From an uncultured Polaribacter sp. (lineage in GTDB: Bacteria; Bacteroidota; Bacteroidia; Flavobacteriales; Flavobacteriaceae): a DNA stretch of 64,000 bases. A model generated the notes under the pieces. The model saw only the letters and a list, made by a program, of their open reading frames with translations. It was not told the DNA's origin and ran no database searches. The stretch is from assembly GCA_947497755.1 (NCBI GenBank), contig CANMHT010000009.1, positions 62,001 to 126,000 of the forward strand. The letters run 5' to 3'. A program made the translations under genes and the position numbers. Below are positions 53,806-62,851 of the stretch, piece after piece. The stretch's first letter is position 1. Each line of letters starts with the position of its first letter.

Positions 53806-55452
53806 TTAAAGAGAAAAGTTGATGTTGGCTGAAATACCTGTGCTTTCAGGTACGTATCTACAAACACCTCCAACACATAATAAACCACCACGTTGTCTTC
53901 CATAATTTAAATTTACTCTAGTTGTTCTTGATGTGTAATTTCCTCCAATATTGTAATAATGAATTCTTTGGTTATAGTTGTTATTACCATAATTGTATAT
54001 GTCGTTTAAGTATATGGAGAAGTTAGATTTGAAATTGTATTCTATTGTAGCTCCGAACCAGTTTTTTTTATCATCTTTAGTCCATAAATGTTGGGCTTCG
54101 ATTCGTATTGAGTTACTGTGATTAAATTTATAAGTAGCTTCACTAACTACAATGTTAGTCTTTACTGAGCCAATAGTTTCTTCAATGTATCTTTTGTTGT
54201 AGTACTGATTTACATAATAAAAAATCGAATTCCATTTAGGAGATATTTTTTTTCTAATTTCTAAGTTAAAATCGGTATAATACCTTTGTCCAAAGCTTAA
54301 AAAGTTAGTCGAATATTCAAAATTTGTATAGTTGTAATAGCCTTTTAATCCGTGCCATTGAGAAAAGTTAAGTGCTATTTTTGTTCCATATTTCCCGCCA
54401 AACGCTGTTTTTCTTTTAAGGTTGAAAAACAAGTCGATTTGACCGCCAATTTCTCCAGATTTCATTAGAGAAGGGTCTTGAAAAGAAACTTGTGGCTGAG
54501 CTTGGTAAACATAGATGTTTGTTAGTAGGTAATCATGTTGTTTGGTTAGAGCAGGTATAAAGTTTATTAAAGATTGATTAAAGTTATTCCCTGTGGCTTC
54601 TCTTTCAGAATAAAAGTTCATATTCTCAGTTCTTCTGAATGTGGTGTTTATGCCAATTCCTTTTTTTGAATAACCAAAATTCGCTAAAAATGCACTTCCG
54701 GTTTTAGTATTTTTAATTTGATTTTGAATAATGATGGCATCTTTACTTTTCGAAACGTATTCTATGTTTGTAGAAAAATTTCCTTTAGAGAAATCTAATC
54801 TAGTAGAAAAAGAATTGGTTAAATTCTTAAATGTTGGGTTTGAGAAAGTAGATTGTTGATTTCTTCCAATGTAGCTAAAACCTAAATCTAAGTATGAGTT
54901 TTTTAAGTGAAGTAGTTGTGTAAGATTAATCTCAGAGTTAAATCCAAAGATTTTTCCATTGGAGGTGTGAAAACCTTTTCTTTGTTTTCCGTATAAAGTT
55001 GAGAACTGTAGGTATTTGGTTGGCGAATAAGTCATTTTAGCTCCTAGAATAGCACTATTTATACCTAATTGACGATCTTCCCAAGCTCTTAAAATTAATC
55101 CGTTTCCAAATTGCTCGTAAAAATGACCAAGTTTAAGGTTAAAAACATCATTTTTATAGCCAAGAAAAAAAACTCCTAAATTCGTTTTATCAAGATTTGG
55201 ACTATAATTTAGTAAAGCATTTGGTTCATAGCTTTCTAGCTGAATTCCAGAGTAAAATTTTTTATATTGATAATCTAGCTTAAAATAATTATTAGAACGG
55301 AATCTGTTTTTTTCTAAAAAATTCCCAGTTTTAGAATCATCTAAATAGTATTGTGAATTTGATTCAAACCCTATAGAAATATAGTGGTTTTCTTGGCAGA
55401 TAATTTGTGTCGAATAGAAGAGGGTAAGACATAATAGAACATTTTTTTTCAT
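53806..55452 (-). CDS. DUF6029-like outer-membrane protein
   Basis: This 548-residue protein has a signal peptide (VLLCLTLFYSTQIICQ) and a long series of barrel strands (YISIGFESNSQYYL, KLGHFYEQFGNGLILRAWED). It ends with GGLLCVGGVCRYVPESTG and ISANINFSL. The Cys pair in the CVGGVC turn near residue 525 is notable in a protein encoded beside a thioredoxin-like one. I assign it to DUF6029 from the N-terminal and C-terminal patterns. It is the second gene after TlpA (2-bp gap). Confidence 0.75.
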   Translation of the reverse strand: MKKNVLLCLTLFYSTQIICQENHYISIGFESNSQYYLDDSKTGNFLEKNRFRSNNYFKLDYQYKKFYSGIQLESYEPNALLNYSPNLDKTNLGVFFLGYKNDVFNLKLGHFYEQFGNGLILRAWEDRQLGINSAILGAKMTYSPTKYLQFSTLYGKQRKGFHTSNGKIFGFNSEINLTQLLHLKNSYLDLGFSYIGRNQQSTFSNPTFKNLTNSFSTRLDFSKGNFSTNIEYVSKSKDAIIIQNQIKNTKTGSAFLANFGYSKKGIGINTTFRRTENMNFYSEREATGNNFNQSLINFIPALTKQHDYLLTNIYVYQAQPQVSFQDPSLMKSGEIGGQIDLFFNLKRKTAFGGKYGTKIALNFSQWHGLKGYYNYTNFEYSTNFLSFGQRYYTDFNLEIRKKISPKWNSIFYYVNQYYNKRYIEETIGSVKTNIVVSEATYKFNHSNSIRIEAQHLWTKDDKKNWFGATIEYNFKSNFSIYLNDIYNYGNNNYNQRIHYYNIGGNYTSRTTRVNLNYGRQRGGLLCVGGVCRYVPESTGISANINFSL

Positions 55453-55454
55453 TA

Positions 55455-55952
55455 TTATTGTTTGGATATTTTTTTCACTAATCTTAAAAATTTATCTTCA
55501 TCTCCAGGTGTGTAGCCTGAAGATTTGTGTAAAATTTTATTATTTTTTACAATAAGAGTATAAGGAACTAAGGAGATGTTAAGAGCTCTTTTTAGCTCTT
55601 GGTTTTTATCTAGCCAAATTTTGTAATCCCAACCCTTTCCGTTTACCATAGGTTTTACTCTTTTTAAAGTTCTAGAATCATCAATGGAAATAGCAATTAA
55701 CTCAACATTAGTTTCTTCTTGCCAGTCAGGATATACTTCAGAAATTGCATCTAATTCATTTATACAAGGAATACACCAGGTTGCCCAAAAACTTAAAATG
55801 ATTATTTTGTTTTTTGGAAGCTTATTGGCGATTTGGATTGGTTCTCCTGAGATTGATGTTAAAGTTAAGTTGGGTATTTTCTTTTGAGAAAATAAATTAG
55901 TTTGTATTGCTACAAATATGATGAGTAGAAGAAGTTTTTTTTTTGATTTCAT
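55455..55952 (-). CDS. TlpA-type thioredoxin-like protein
   Basis: This 165-residue thioredoxin-fold protein has a signal peptide (LLLLIIFVAIQTNLFSQ) and the redox motif WATWCIPC (C60, C63). A cis-Pro strand (LVPYTLIVK) comes later. TlpA/ResA-type proteins reduce disulfides of exported proteins. It is followed at 2 bp by the DUF6029-like barrel and is divergent from an Omp28-type lipoprotein that also carries a CxxC thioredoxin motif, so the three genes may act on one redox process in the envelope. Confidence 0.92.
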   Translation of the reverse strand: MKSKKKLLLLIIFVAIQTNLFSQKKIPNLTLTSISGEPIQIANKLPKNKIIILSFWATWCIPCINELDAISEVYPDWQEETNVELIAISIDDSRTLKRVKPMVNGKGWDYKIWLDKNQELKRALNISLVPYTLIVKNNKILHKSSGYTPGDEDKFLRLVKKISKQ

Positions 55953-56070
55953 ATTTTTTTTATTAAGTTAGCATTTCACTCTATTTTATTGTTGCCCTTT
56001 TTTTAAGGTTGTAAGTCAGTGGTTTATGCTGTTGATTTTAATGCTAATGTATAATAAAAAAAATAATTAT

Positions 56071-57366
56071 ATGAAAACAATAAGAGTGTTAAGAGTATTA
56101 TCCATGTTTTTTTTAGTGACAATTTTAGGGTGTTCAACTTCGGATAAAGAAGAAGGCGTTGAGCAGGTAACCTCTATTGTGTTAACCTCGGATGTTACTA
56201 GTTTTGAAGAAGGTGGTGTAGCAGTTTTTACTGTTAAAACAAATTTAAGTGAAGAGGTAACATCTAATGCTATTATCTCGATAGATGGAACTCCTATTTC
56301 AGGTAAGAGTTTTACTTCAAATAATGCAGGGACTTATAAGGTAGAAGCTAAGTACAATGAGTTAAAAAGTAATGTGCTTACATTAACTGTAACTCCAAAA
56401 TTGACTTCTGAGGTGGTTTCAATTGAGGTGATTCCTAATGTGACAACAACCGAGATTGGAGGATTAGTTGTTTTTACAGCAAATGCAACATTAAAAAATA
56501 ATACGAATGTTGATAAAACAGAAAGTGCTACTTTTTATGTTAATGGTAAGGCGATTGAAGGGGATAAATATTTGCTAACTAATCTAGGGGAAAATAAAGT
56601 TAAAGCATTATTAAACTCTATAGAAAGTAATGAGGCTAAAGTTGAGGTTGTTCAAGTTTCCTTACCGGTAAATTTTACAAAAAAATCAGTAATTGAAGAT
56701 TATACAGGGACATGGTGTGGCTGGTGTCCAAGGGTTTCTTGGGCAATAGAACTTGTCAAGAAGCAATCAGATAAGGTTTTTTCTGTTGGGATTCATGTTG
56801 AGAATGGAGATCCAATGGAAAATGAATGGTCTAAGGCAATGAGAGTTGCTTATGCTGTTAATGGTTTTCCAACCGCATATTTAAATAGAGAGGTTGAATG
56901 GTCTTATCCAGAACCCAATAATATTAATCAGGCAATTAGTTATGCACAAGGAACTACTAACTTAGGGTTGAGAATTAATTCTTTGCAGTTAAACGAAAAT
57001 TTATTAGATGTAGTTGTTAATTGGGGTGTTGTAGGAAATGTTTCGGGAGCAAAAATAGTTTTATTTGTGCTTGAGGATAAGGTTGTTTATAAGCAATCAA
57101 ATTATACAAAATACTATAATGGAGTAAACCCTATTGTTAATTTTGAACATGATAATGTGCTTAGATATTCTGCAACCAATATTTTAGGAGATGATATTGA
57201 TACATCTGTTGGTGTGCATCTACAAACGTTTAAAATTGATTTAAAAGATAAAAAGATACATGATAAATCAAAAATAAAAATTCTAGCTATGTTGGTAGAT
57301 CAAACTGGTAAAAAAGTATTGAATGCTCAGTACGCAGCATTAGGAGAACTTAAAGAATTTGATTAA
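56071..57366 (+). CDS. Omp28-related lipoprotein with thioredoxin-like domain
   Basis: This 431-residue lipoprotein has the lipobox LVTILGC (Cys 21). Two Ig-like beta domains follow (about 35-205: TSFEEGGVAVFTVKTNLSEE, TTTEIGGLVVFTANATLKNN). The C-terminal Omp28 domain starts with VIEDYTGTWCGWCPR, a CGWC active site at C216 and C219. I start at ATG 56071; the frame opens 15 codons earlier but those residues would spoil the lipoprotein signal. It is divergent from tlpA and ends at a palindromic terminator. Some Omp28 proteins are reported as adhesins or antigens. Confidence 0.88.
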   Translation: MKTIRVLRVLSMFFLVTILGCSTSDKEEGVEQVTSIVLTSDVTSFEEGGVAVFTVKTNLSEEVTSNAIISIDGTPISGKSFTSNNAGTYKVEAKYNELKSNVLTLTVTPKLTSEVVSIEVIPNVTTTEIGGLVVFTANATLKNNTNVDKTESATFYVNGKAIEGDKYLLTNLGENKVKALLNSIESNEAKVEVVQVSLPVNFTKKSVIEDYTGTWCGWCPRVSWAIELVKKQSDKVFSVGIHVENGDPMENEWSKAMRVAYAVNGFPTAYLNREVEWSYPEPNNINQAISYAQGTTNLGLRINSLQLNENLLDVVVNWGVVGNVSGAKIVLFVLEDKVVYKQSNYTKYYNGVNPIVNFEHDNVLRYSATNILGDDIDTSVGVHLQTFKIDLKDKKIHDKSKIKILAMLVDQTGKKVLNAQYAALGELKEFD

Positions 57367-57381
57367 TTTTAAATTTAAAAG

Positions 57382-57413
57382 AAAAAGCCTCTTCAAATTT
57401 GAAGAGGCTTTTT
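57382..57413. terminator. Bidirectional terminator
   Basis: A perfect 32-bp palindrome with a GAAGAGGC core lies between two convergent genes and is flanked by T/A runs. It probably ends both the Omp28 gene and pruA. Confidence 0.88.
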
Positions 57414-57432
57414 AGACTTAATTTCTAATGTC

Positions 57433-59058
57433 TTATCCTAAGAAAGGGTATTTGTAATCTGTTGGAGTTACAAAAGTTTCTTTGATTAATCGTACAGATG
57501 TCCAACGTAATAAGTTTTGAGCTGAACCAGCTTTGTCATTTGTTCCAGAAGCTCTTGCTCCTCCAAATGGTTGTTGTCCAACTACAGCTCCAGTTGGTTT
57601 GTCATTGATGTAGAAGTTTCCAGCAGCATTTTCTAATGCTTTAGAAGCTTTTTCTACAATATATCTGTCTGTAGAGAAAATAGCACCAGTTAATGCATAT
57701 TCTGTTGATTCATCTACTAGTTTTAAAGAGTCTTCCCAAGCTTCATCTTCGTAAATGTAAATGGTAATTACAGGTCCAAATAACTCAGTACACATTGTAG
57801 CATATGTAGGAGATTTTGCAAGAATTACAGTTGGTTCAATAAAGTATCCAACAGATTTATCGTGGTTTCCTCCAATAATTACTTCTGCATCTGCATCTGC
57901 TTTTGCAGCATCAATATAGCTTGCAATTTTGTCAAAAGAAGCTTCGTGAATTACAGCATTAATAAAGTTGCTAGTATCTTCTGGTGATCCCATTTTTAAC
58001 TCACTAGTTTGAGCTTCTAAATGCTTTTTAACATCTGCCCAAATAGAAGCTGGAATGTAAGCTCTAGATGCAGCAGAACATTTTTGTCCTTGATATTCAA
58101 ACGCACCTCTTGTAATTGCTGTAGCAACTTGTAAAGGGTTTGCTGAGTTGTGCGCCCAGATAAAATCTTTACCTCCAGTTTCTCCAACAATTCTTGGGTA
58201 TGTTTTATAAGTTTCAATATTAGTTCCAATTTGTTTCCATAAATGTTTGAAAACATGTGTAGAACCTGTAAAGTGTAGTCCAGAAAAATCAGGTGAAGAA
58301 AGTACAGTATCTGTAATCATTACTGGATCTCCATATACAACATTAATTACTCCATCAGGTAAACCTGCTTCTTTAAATAAGTCTACAATTACTTGTGCAG
58401 AGTATGCTTGGTGATCAGATGGTTTCCAAACAACTACATTCCCCATTAATGCTGCTGCTGCAGGTAAATTTGCTGCAATAGAAGTAAAGTTAAATGGTGT
58501 AATTGCATATACAAATCCTTCTAAAGGTCTGTACTCAACTCTGTTCCAAATTCCAGGAGCAGATTCTGGTTGATCTTTAAAAATATCTGTCATGTATTGT
58601 ACATTAAAACGGAAGAAATCTACCATTTCACATGCAGCATCAATTTCTGCTTGGTGTACATTTTTAGATTGTGCAATCATAGTTGCAGCATTCATTTTAG
58701 CTCTATAAGGACCTGCTAATAATTCTGCAGCTTTTAAAAAGATTGACGCTCTTTCCATCCAGCTAACGCTAGACCAAGCTTCTCTTGCAGCTAATGCTGT
58801 TGAGATAGCAGCATCTACATGCGATTTTTCTGCAGTATGATATTGTCCAACAACATGTTTATGATCGTGAGGAGGAGTAATGTTTCTGGTATTTCCAGTT
58901 CTTACTTCTTCACCATTAATGTGCATTGGCACATCAATATTACTATTAAACATTTCTTTATATGTTGCTAAAAGTTCTTCTCTTTCAGGAGAACCTGGTG
59001 CGTAACCTTTAACTGGCTCGTTTACAGCAACTGGAACGTTAAAAAAACCTCTTCCCAT
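57433..59058 (-). CDS. pruA: L-glutamate gamma-semialdehyde dehydrogenase
   Basis: This 541-residue aldehyde dehydrogenase oxidises glutamate semialdehyde (P5C) to glutamate in proline catabolism. Visible are the GFFNVPVAVNEPVKGYAPGS N-terminus of the single-function family, the NAD-binding segment GNVVVWKPSDHQAYSA, the catalytic Glu in VGETGGKDF and the catalytic Cys in YQGQKCSAASRAY (about residue 324). It has no proline dehydrogenase domain, so PutA activity must come from another gene. The start and length are normal. A TAGCTTTG box lies 42 nt upstream. Confidence 0.96.
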   Translation of the reverse strand: MGRGFFNVPVAVNEPVKGYAPGSPEREELLATYKEMFNSNIDVPMHINGEEVRTGNTRNITPPHDHKHVVGQYHTAEKSHVDAAISTALAAREAWSSVSWMERASIFLKAAELLAGPYRAKMNAATMIAQSKNVHQAEIDAACEMVDFFRFNVQYMTDIFKDQPESAPGIWNRVEYRPLEGFVYAITPFNFTSIAANLPAAAALMGNVVVWKPSDHQAYSAQVIVDLFKEAGLPDGVINVVYGDPVMITDTVLSSPDFSGLHFTGSTHVFKHLWKQIGTNIETYKTYPRIVGETGGKDFIWAHNSANPLQVATAITRGAFEYQGQKCSAASRAYIPASIWADVKKHLEAQTSELKMGSPEDTSNFINAVIHEASFDKIASYIDAAKADADAEVIIGGNHDKSVGYFIEPTVILAKSPTYATMCTELFGPVITIYIYEDEAWEDSLKLVDESTEYALTGAIFSTDRYIVEKASKALENAAGNFYINDKPTGAVVGQQPFGGARASGTNDKAGSAQNLLRWTSVRLIKETFVTPTDYKYPFLG

Positions 59059-59099
59059 TTTTGTATATTGTTTGTTAAATTAGATTTATTTTTGAAGTA

Positions 59100-59107
59100 C
59101 AAAGCTA
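59100..59107 (-). promoter_or_regulatory. Candidate -7 box of pruA
   Basis: On the minus strand TAGCTTTG matches TAnnTTTG, 41 nt before the pruA ATG. A clear -33 TTTG is not visible at 19-20 nt. Confidence 0.4.
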
Positions 59108-59168
59108 CATTTATTTTTAATAATAATTAGGGCAGATTTGTGTCTTATTTATCAAAAAACAATAGAAT

Positions 59169-59861
59169 ATGTGCACGGTAACCTATTTACCTTTAGGAAA
59201 TAACAATTTTATTCTTACATCTAATAGAGATGAACAACCAACAAGAGCAACTTTAGCGCTGAAAGAGTATCTAGAAGATGGCGTGCGTTTAAAATACCCT
59301 AAAGATGTATTAGCTGGAGGAACATGGATAGGTTTGAGTGAAAAAAATAGACTGATTTGTTTGCTTAATGGAGGTTTTGAGTCTCATGTTAGAGCAGAGA
59401 AATACAAAATGAGTAGAGGTGTGATTGTGAAAGCTATATTAATAGCTGAAGATTTTACTAGTTATATTAATAAGGTTGATTTAATAGGTATTGAACCTTT
59501 TACTATTGTTTTGGTAGATTGGAATAATGGTTTAGAAACTTATGAGTTGGTTTGGGATGGAGTAAAAAAGCACTTCAAAAAATTAAAACAAGAACCAAAA
59601 ATATGGTCTTCTTCAAAATTGTATTCTCTAACAGAAAAAGAATTGCGCAAACATTGGTTTCGGAATTGGTTAATTAATCAAAAAGAGTTTGTGCAAGATG
59701 AGGTTTTAAAGTTTCATAATGACTCAGAAGTCGGTACGCCAGAAAATGCCATAAAAATGAAACGTTCTTATGTAGAGACGGTAAGTATTACTTCTGTTGT
59801 AAAAGAAGGAGATTCTATAGAGATGAGTTATTTTCCTTTAATAGATAGCAAAAGAGATTAA
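59169..59861 (+). CDS. NRDE (TANGO2-like) family protein
   Basis: This 230-residue protein begins MCTVTYLPL with Cys2 as the conserved second residue, followed by ILTSNRDEQPTR, the family's NRDE motif, and the DVLAGGTWIGLSEKNRLICL block. TANGO2/NRDE proteins have an N-terminal-nucleophile-like fold; human TANGO2 is linked to haem and acyl-CoA handling, but the bacterial role is unknown. The 3' end overlaps the convergent DUF3667 gene by 24 bp. It is divergent from pruA. Confidence 0.9.
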   Translation: MCTVTYLPLGNNNFILTSNRDEQPTRATLALKEYLEDGVRLKYPKDVLAGGTWIGLSEKNRLICLLNGGFESHVRAEKYKMSRGVIVKAILIAEDFTSYINKVDLIGIEPFTIVLVDWNNGLETYELVWDGVKKHFKKLKQEPKIWSSSKLYSLTEKELRKHWFRNWLINQKEFVQDEVLKFHNDSEVGTPENAIKMKRSYVETVSITSVVKEGDSIEMSYFPLIDSKRD

Positions 59862-60974
59862 GAAAATAATTGTAATTCCGATTGAGCTTAAAAACAAGTA
59901 TACATTATTTATAATGATAAACTTTATAAAGGTTTTGAAAAATCCTTGATTGTAAAAGCGCTTCATGGCTAAGAATAGATAAATCAGAAATAGAATTAAA
60001 AAGACAGTAACTAGTAAGCCTATGTCTTGATAGTAACTTAGCGGGAAAAAAATAATCAATAGTAAAAAGAATACCGTTTGAGTGTGGAAAATAAATACCA
60101 AATGTTCAACATAAGTAAATTTTCTTCTGATATAGAAAAACTTTAATGCGAAAGCAAAAATAGGAAGCAAAATAAAAAGAGAAATAGAAATGTAAGAAAC
60201 TCCTTTGTTGGCAATTTCTTTAAAATCATCTTCATTCTTAAAACTTCTAAAAGTAACTACTCTATCGTATAAAAAACGATTGAAAAATGTTTTAGGGTAA
60301 TTCAAGCTATCTAATGCAGCATCAATTGACATCTCTGGATGTGCTTTGCTAAATTTTCTAAAGCGTAAAAACTTGTTTTCTGTGATTCCCTTTTTGATTT
60401 TCTGAGCAATGGAATCGTTGTTTATAGTAGAGATTTCTTTTAGTAATTTCGTTTTTTGGGTAGAATCTAAATCTTGCAATGCTAAATTTACTCCTGGATT
60501 TTTGAGTATTTCATCTACCTTAACAGAGTCTATCTTTGCATTTTTTCCAATGGAATCAATGTTAATAATATTCGCTTCATTGCTTATGCTAGGCTTTTCA
60601 GCTGCATTAAAATAACCTAATTCGTTATAGCTTTTGGTAATTCCAATCATTAAAAAAAAGATAACCGAAATGGTTAAATAAAAGCGAAAAGGATTGGCGT
60701 AACGTATACGTTTTCCTTCAATATAGTCTTTAGAAACTTTTCCTGGTTTGGTTAAAAGTGGAATAAATGTGGTCCAAAATTTAGAATCCCAAGAGATAAA
60801 CCCGTTAAAAACTTCGTGTAAAAAATTACCAAAAGTAATTTTTGGATCTTTATTTTTTTGACCACATTCTGGACAAAATTTCTCTTTCCCAAAAAAAGGA
60901 TGTCCACAATTAAAACATTCAGAAGCAGCTACTTTTACAAGTTTCTTGCTTTTCTTTTTTAACTTAAATTTCAT
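59838..60974 (-). CDS. DUF3667 membrane protein with zinc ribbon
   Basis: This 378-residue protein has a zinc-ribbon at the N-terminus (C20-x2-C23, C34-x2-C37). Next comes the DUF3667 core ITFGNFLHEVFNGFISWDSK and KPGKVSKDYIEGKRIRYANP. One membrane helix lies near 95-110, a periplasmic loop spans about 115-255, and three more helices fill the C-terminus. It belongs to a Bacteroidota membrane family of unknown function. Its ATG directly abuts the apaG stop (no gap), and its end overlaps the NRDE gene. Confidence 0.9.
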   Translation of the reverse strand: MKFKLKKKSKKLVKVAASECFNCGHPFFGKEKFCPECGQKNKDPKITFGNFLHEVFNGFISWDSKFWTTFIPLLTKPGKVSKDYIEGKRIRYANPFRFYLTISVIFFLMIGITKSYNELGYFNAAEKPSISNEANIINIDSIGKNAKIDSVKVDEILKNPGVNLALQDLDSTQKTKLLKEISTINNDSIAQKIKKGITENKFLRFRKFSKAHPEMSIDAALDSLNYPKTFFNRFLYDRVVTFRSFKNEDDFKEIANKGVSYISISLFILLPIFAFALKFFYIRRKFTYVEHLVFIFHTQTVFFLLLIIFFPLSYYQDIGLLVTVFLILFLIYLFLAMKRFYNQGFFKTFIKFIIINNVYLFLSSIGITIIFLISFAIY

Positions 60975-61361
60975 TTAATTTAATACAGGTGTAGTTGTCA
61001 GTTGAAAAGTTGGGACTATAACTTCGAAGTATTCGTTAGAGTTTTTATTAATCATTTTAAAACGACCTTTCATCGATCCGGTAGAGGCAAGTAGAAAACA
61101 GTTAGATTTATAAGTGTAATATTCGTTTGGTGCTATGATTGGTTTTTGTCCAACTACACCTTCGCCTTCTACGTATTCTTTATCATTTAAAGCGTCGTTT
61201 ATTTCCCAAAAACGTTCTAAAAGTTGTACTGTATCTGCTGTTTCGTTTTCAATAGAGATATAGTAACTAAACGTTTTATATTCATTTTGACCCTGTTGAA
61301 TAGTGCCATTATATCTGGTTTTTACAGAAATTTTAATGCCGTTTGTTACTAGTTGAACCAT
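60975..61361 (-). CDS. apaG: ApaG protein
   Basis: This 128-residue ApaG/FBXO3-type beta-sandwich has the hallmarks NGIKISVKTRYN, YYISIENETADTVQLLERFW and EGEGVVGQKPIIAPNEYYTY, plus the GSMKGRF turn. The frame continues to a TTG at 61388, but ATG at 61361 gives the usual size. In Enterobacteria ApaG is linked to the Ap4A hydrolase ApaH; here no apaH is nearby. It lies directly before the DUF3667 gene and 67 bp after the plug gene, all leftward. Confidence 0.92.
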   Translation of the reverse strand: MVQLVTNGIKISVKTRYNGTIQQGQNEYKTFSYYISIENETADTVQLLERFWEINDALNDKEYVEGEGVVGQKPIIAPNEYYTYKSNCFLLASTGSMKGRFKMINKNSNEYFEVIVPTFQLTTTPVLN

Positions 61362-61428
61362 AAAGTCTTTTAGTTGTTGGTTAACCAAATATAAGAACTT
61401 TCATTTAATAGAGAAAAAACAAGGCTTT

Positions 61429-62652
61429 TTACTGTTGTGGATTGATGGTTTTAGAACCTACTCCTATAGCTCTATAGTAGTTTTCTCCGAATGCTTTTTG
61501 ATATACGATTACTTTGTATTCGTTTTCTGTTTCAAAATGTGATCCGTTGATTTCGTGTAGGTTGGTGGGTTTATTGTTCTCTTTTGTGACAAAGGTATAA
61601 TTGTAGAACCCTTGTTTTAGTAATATAGAAGCTTCATATGAATTGGAATTTTTATTATAACTCATTTTATTTTCATCAGAAAGTTCAAAATTGTTAAATG
61701 CCCCAAAAACATATACTGCTTTGTTGGCTATTTTGTTTGTGTTGAGTGTAAAATGTATTAAAGAATAATCTGCTTCAGTATCGTTGTTTTCTGCTTCTAT
61801 AGTTCTGATAAGAAATTGCCCATTTATATCTGGAAAATAAGTGTATGGTTTAAAACTTCTTCTTTCTTGCGGATACAAGTAGCTGTTGTATATGTCTTTT
61901 TTTTCTACATGAGCAATTTGTATTGTGCTATTTCTAATTTGTTTGTTGTCAAAATTTAAATACTCGTTGCCGCCCCAAAAACTCGATTTTTCAAGATATT
62001 TATATACCAATTGATTGGCTCTAAAAAATTGAGGCTTTAAATCGCTAATTGCAGTTTCCCAAATGTCATTTTGAAGTATGGTAGTTTTTAATTCTACCCC
62101 AGGATTTCTAATACTGTTAGGATTGTAGTTAACTGTAAATTGAACTGTTTGTTTTTGGTCATTAGTATGGGTGTTTCTTCCTCTAATTGCATTTACACCA
62201 ACAATAACTCTGTTTTCATACAGAACAAATTTTCTTGTAAAAAGTACTTTACTATCAGCATTTTTTACAGTTAGTAAGTAATTACCGCTTTTAAGAATTC
62301 TTGTGTTTCTGTTAGGGAATTGCACCTTGTAATGTGTGTAATTTTGTAAGGTGTTAAACGATTGCTCTATGGAAGTGATTACATTTTCTTGAAACCCTTC
62401 AATGTATTCGTTGCTAAAAATAGCGCTGGGTTTCCAGTCGTAAGTCATGTGTTCAATTTTATACCAAAATTCATCTTCAGTAGCATTTAAATCATCAAAA
62501 GACAATTCAAAACTGCTTCCTAATGGAAAAATAGCACTGTAATTATCTTTTTGAAAAGATCTTAATTGTACACTTTTTATATTTTCTTGAGAAAATAATG
62601 TGGTGAAACTTAGTAAGAAAGCTAAAAATGATATGTTCTTAATTTTAAAAAT
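61429..62652 (-). CDS. Type IX secretion system plug protein (DUF5103), apparent ATT start
   Basis: The roughly 407-residue product matches DUF5103, the periplasmic plug of the SprA translocon: SVQLRSFQKDNYSAIFPLGS, ELSFDDLNATEDEFWYKIEH, TLQNYTHYKVQFPN, and GFYNYTFVT near the end. In frame, the region upstream of the TTG at 62505 encodes a clean signal peptide (FKIKNISFLAFLLSFTTLFS) and the first mature strand. No ATG, GTG or TTG exists between it and the upstream TAG at 62701. I therefore place the start at ATT 62652, by homology and signal-peptide shape; the exact codon is uncertain. TTG 62505 would remove the signal. Confidence 0.8.
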   Translation of the reverse strand: MFKIKNISFLAFLLSFTTLFSQENIKSVQLRSFQKDNYSAIFPLGSSFELSFDDLNATEDEFWYKIEHMTYDWKPSAIFSNEYIEGFQENVITSIEQSFNTLQNYTHYKVQFPNRNTRILKSGNYLLTVKNADSKVLFTRKFVLYENRVIVGVNAIRGRNTHTNDQKQTVQFTVNYNPNSIRNPGVELKTTILQNDIWETAISDLKPQFFRANQLVYKYLEKSSFWGGNEYLNFDNKQIRNSTIQIAHVEKKDIYNSYLYPQERRSFKPYTYFPDINGQFLIRTIEAENNDTEADYSLIHFTLNTNKIANKAVYVFGAFNNFELSDENKMSYNKNSNSYEASILLKQGFYNYTFVTKENNKPTNLHEINGSHFETENEYKVIVYQKAFGENYYRAIGVGSKTINPQQ

Positions 62653-62774
62653 ACTGAGTAATCGTTTAAATATGATGATGTCTTTTTTATTACAAACGTA
62701 CTAAATTCTAGTTTTAGTGAGAAATTAACTTATTTAGAATTAATATAAATAAAGTCATCACTCTAAGATAAAAG

Positions 62775-62814
62775 TAATTTTGGTACAAGAACACTTTCAA
62801 AATTTTTAAATTTG
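62775..62814 (+). promoter_or_regulatory. Candidate promoter(s) of the nqr operon
   Basis: Two TAnnTTTG boxes lie before nqrA: TAATTTTG (62775-62782) and TAAATTTG (62807-62814), the second 37 nt before the ATG. The TTTG at 62779-62782 could serve as -33 for the second box, although the 24-nt spacing is a little long. Confidence 0.4.
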
Positions 62815-62851
62815 CATGTTTTTTTAAAGAAAATTTAAAGTCATATTTACT

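Noticed and set aside
58017..58256. 79-codon frame inside pruA on the same strand in another frame
   Set aside because: pruA is intact and canonical through this region; the alternative frame has no domain or start signal.
61362..61388. TTG start extending ApaG by nine residues
   Set aside because: ATG at 61361 gives the normal ApaG length and N-terminus.
62717..62760. Distant ATG at about 62757 as a start for the plug gene
   Set aside because: That frame meets a stop after about 14 codons and TAG at 62701 closes the plug frame, so it cannot be the start.
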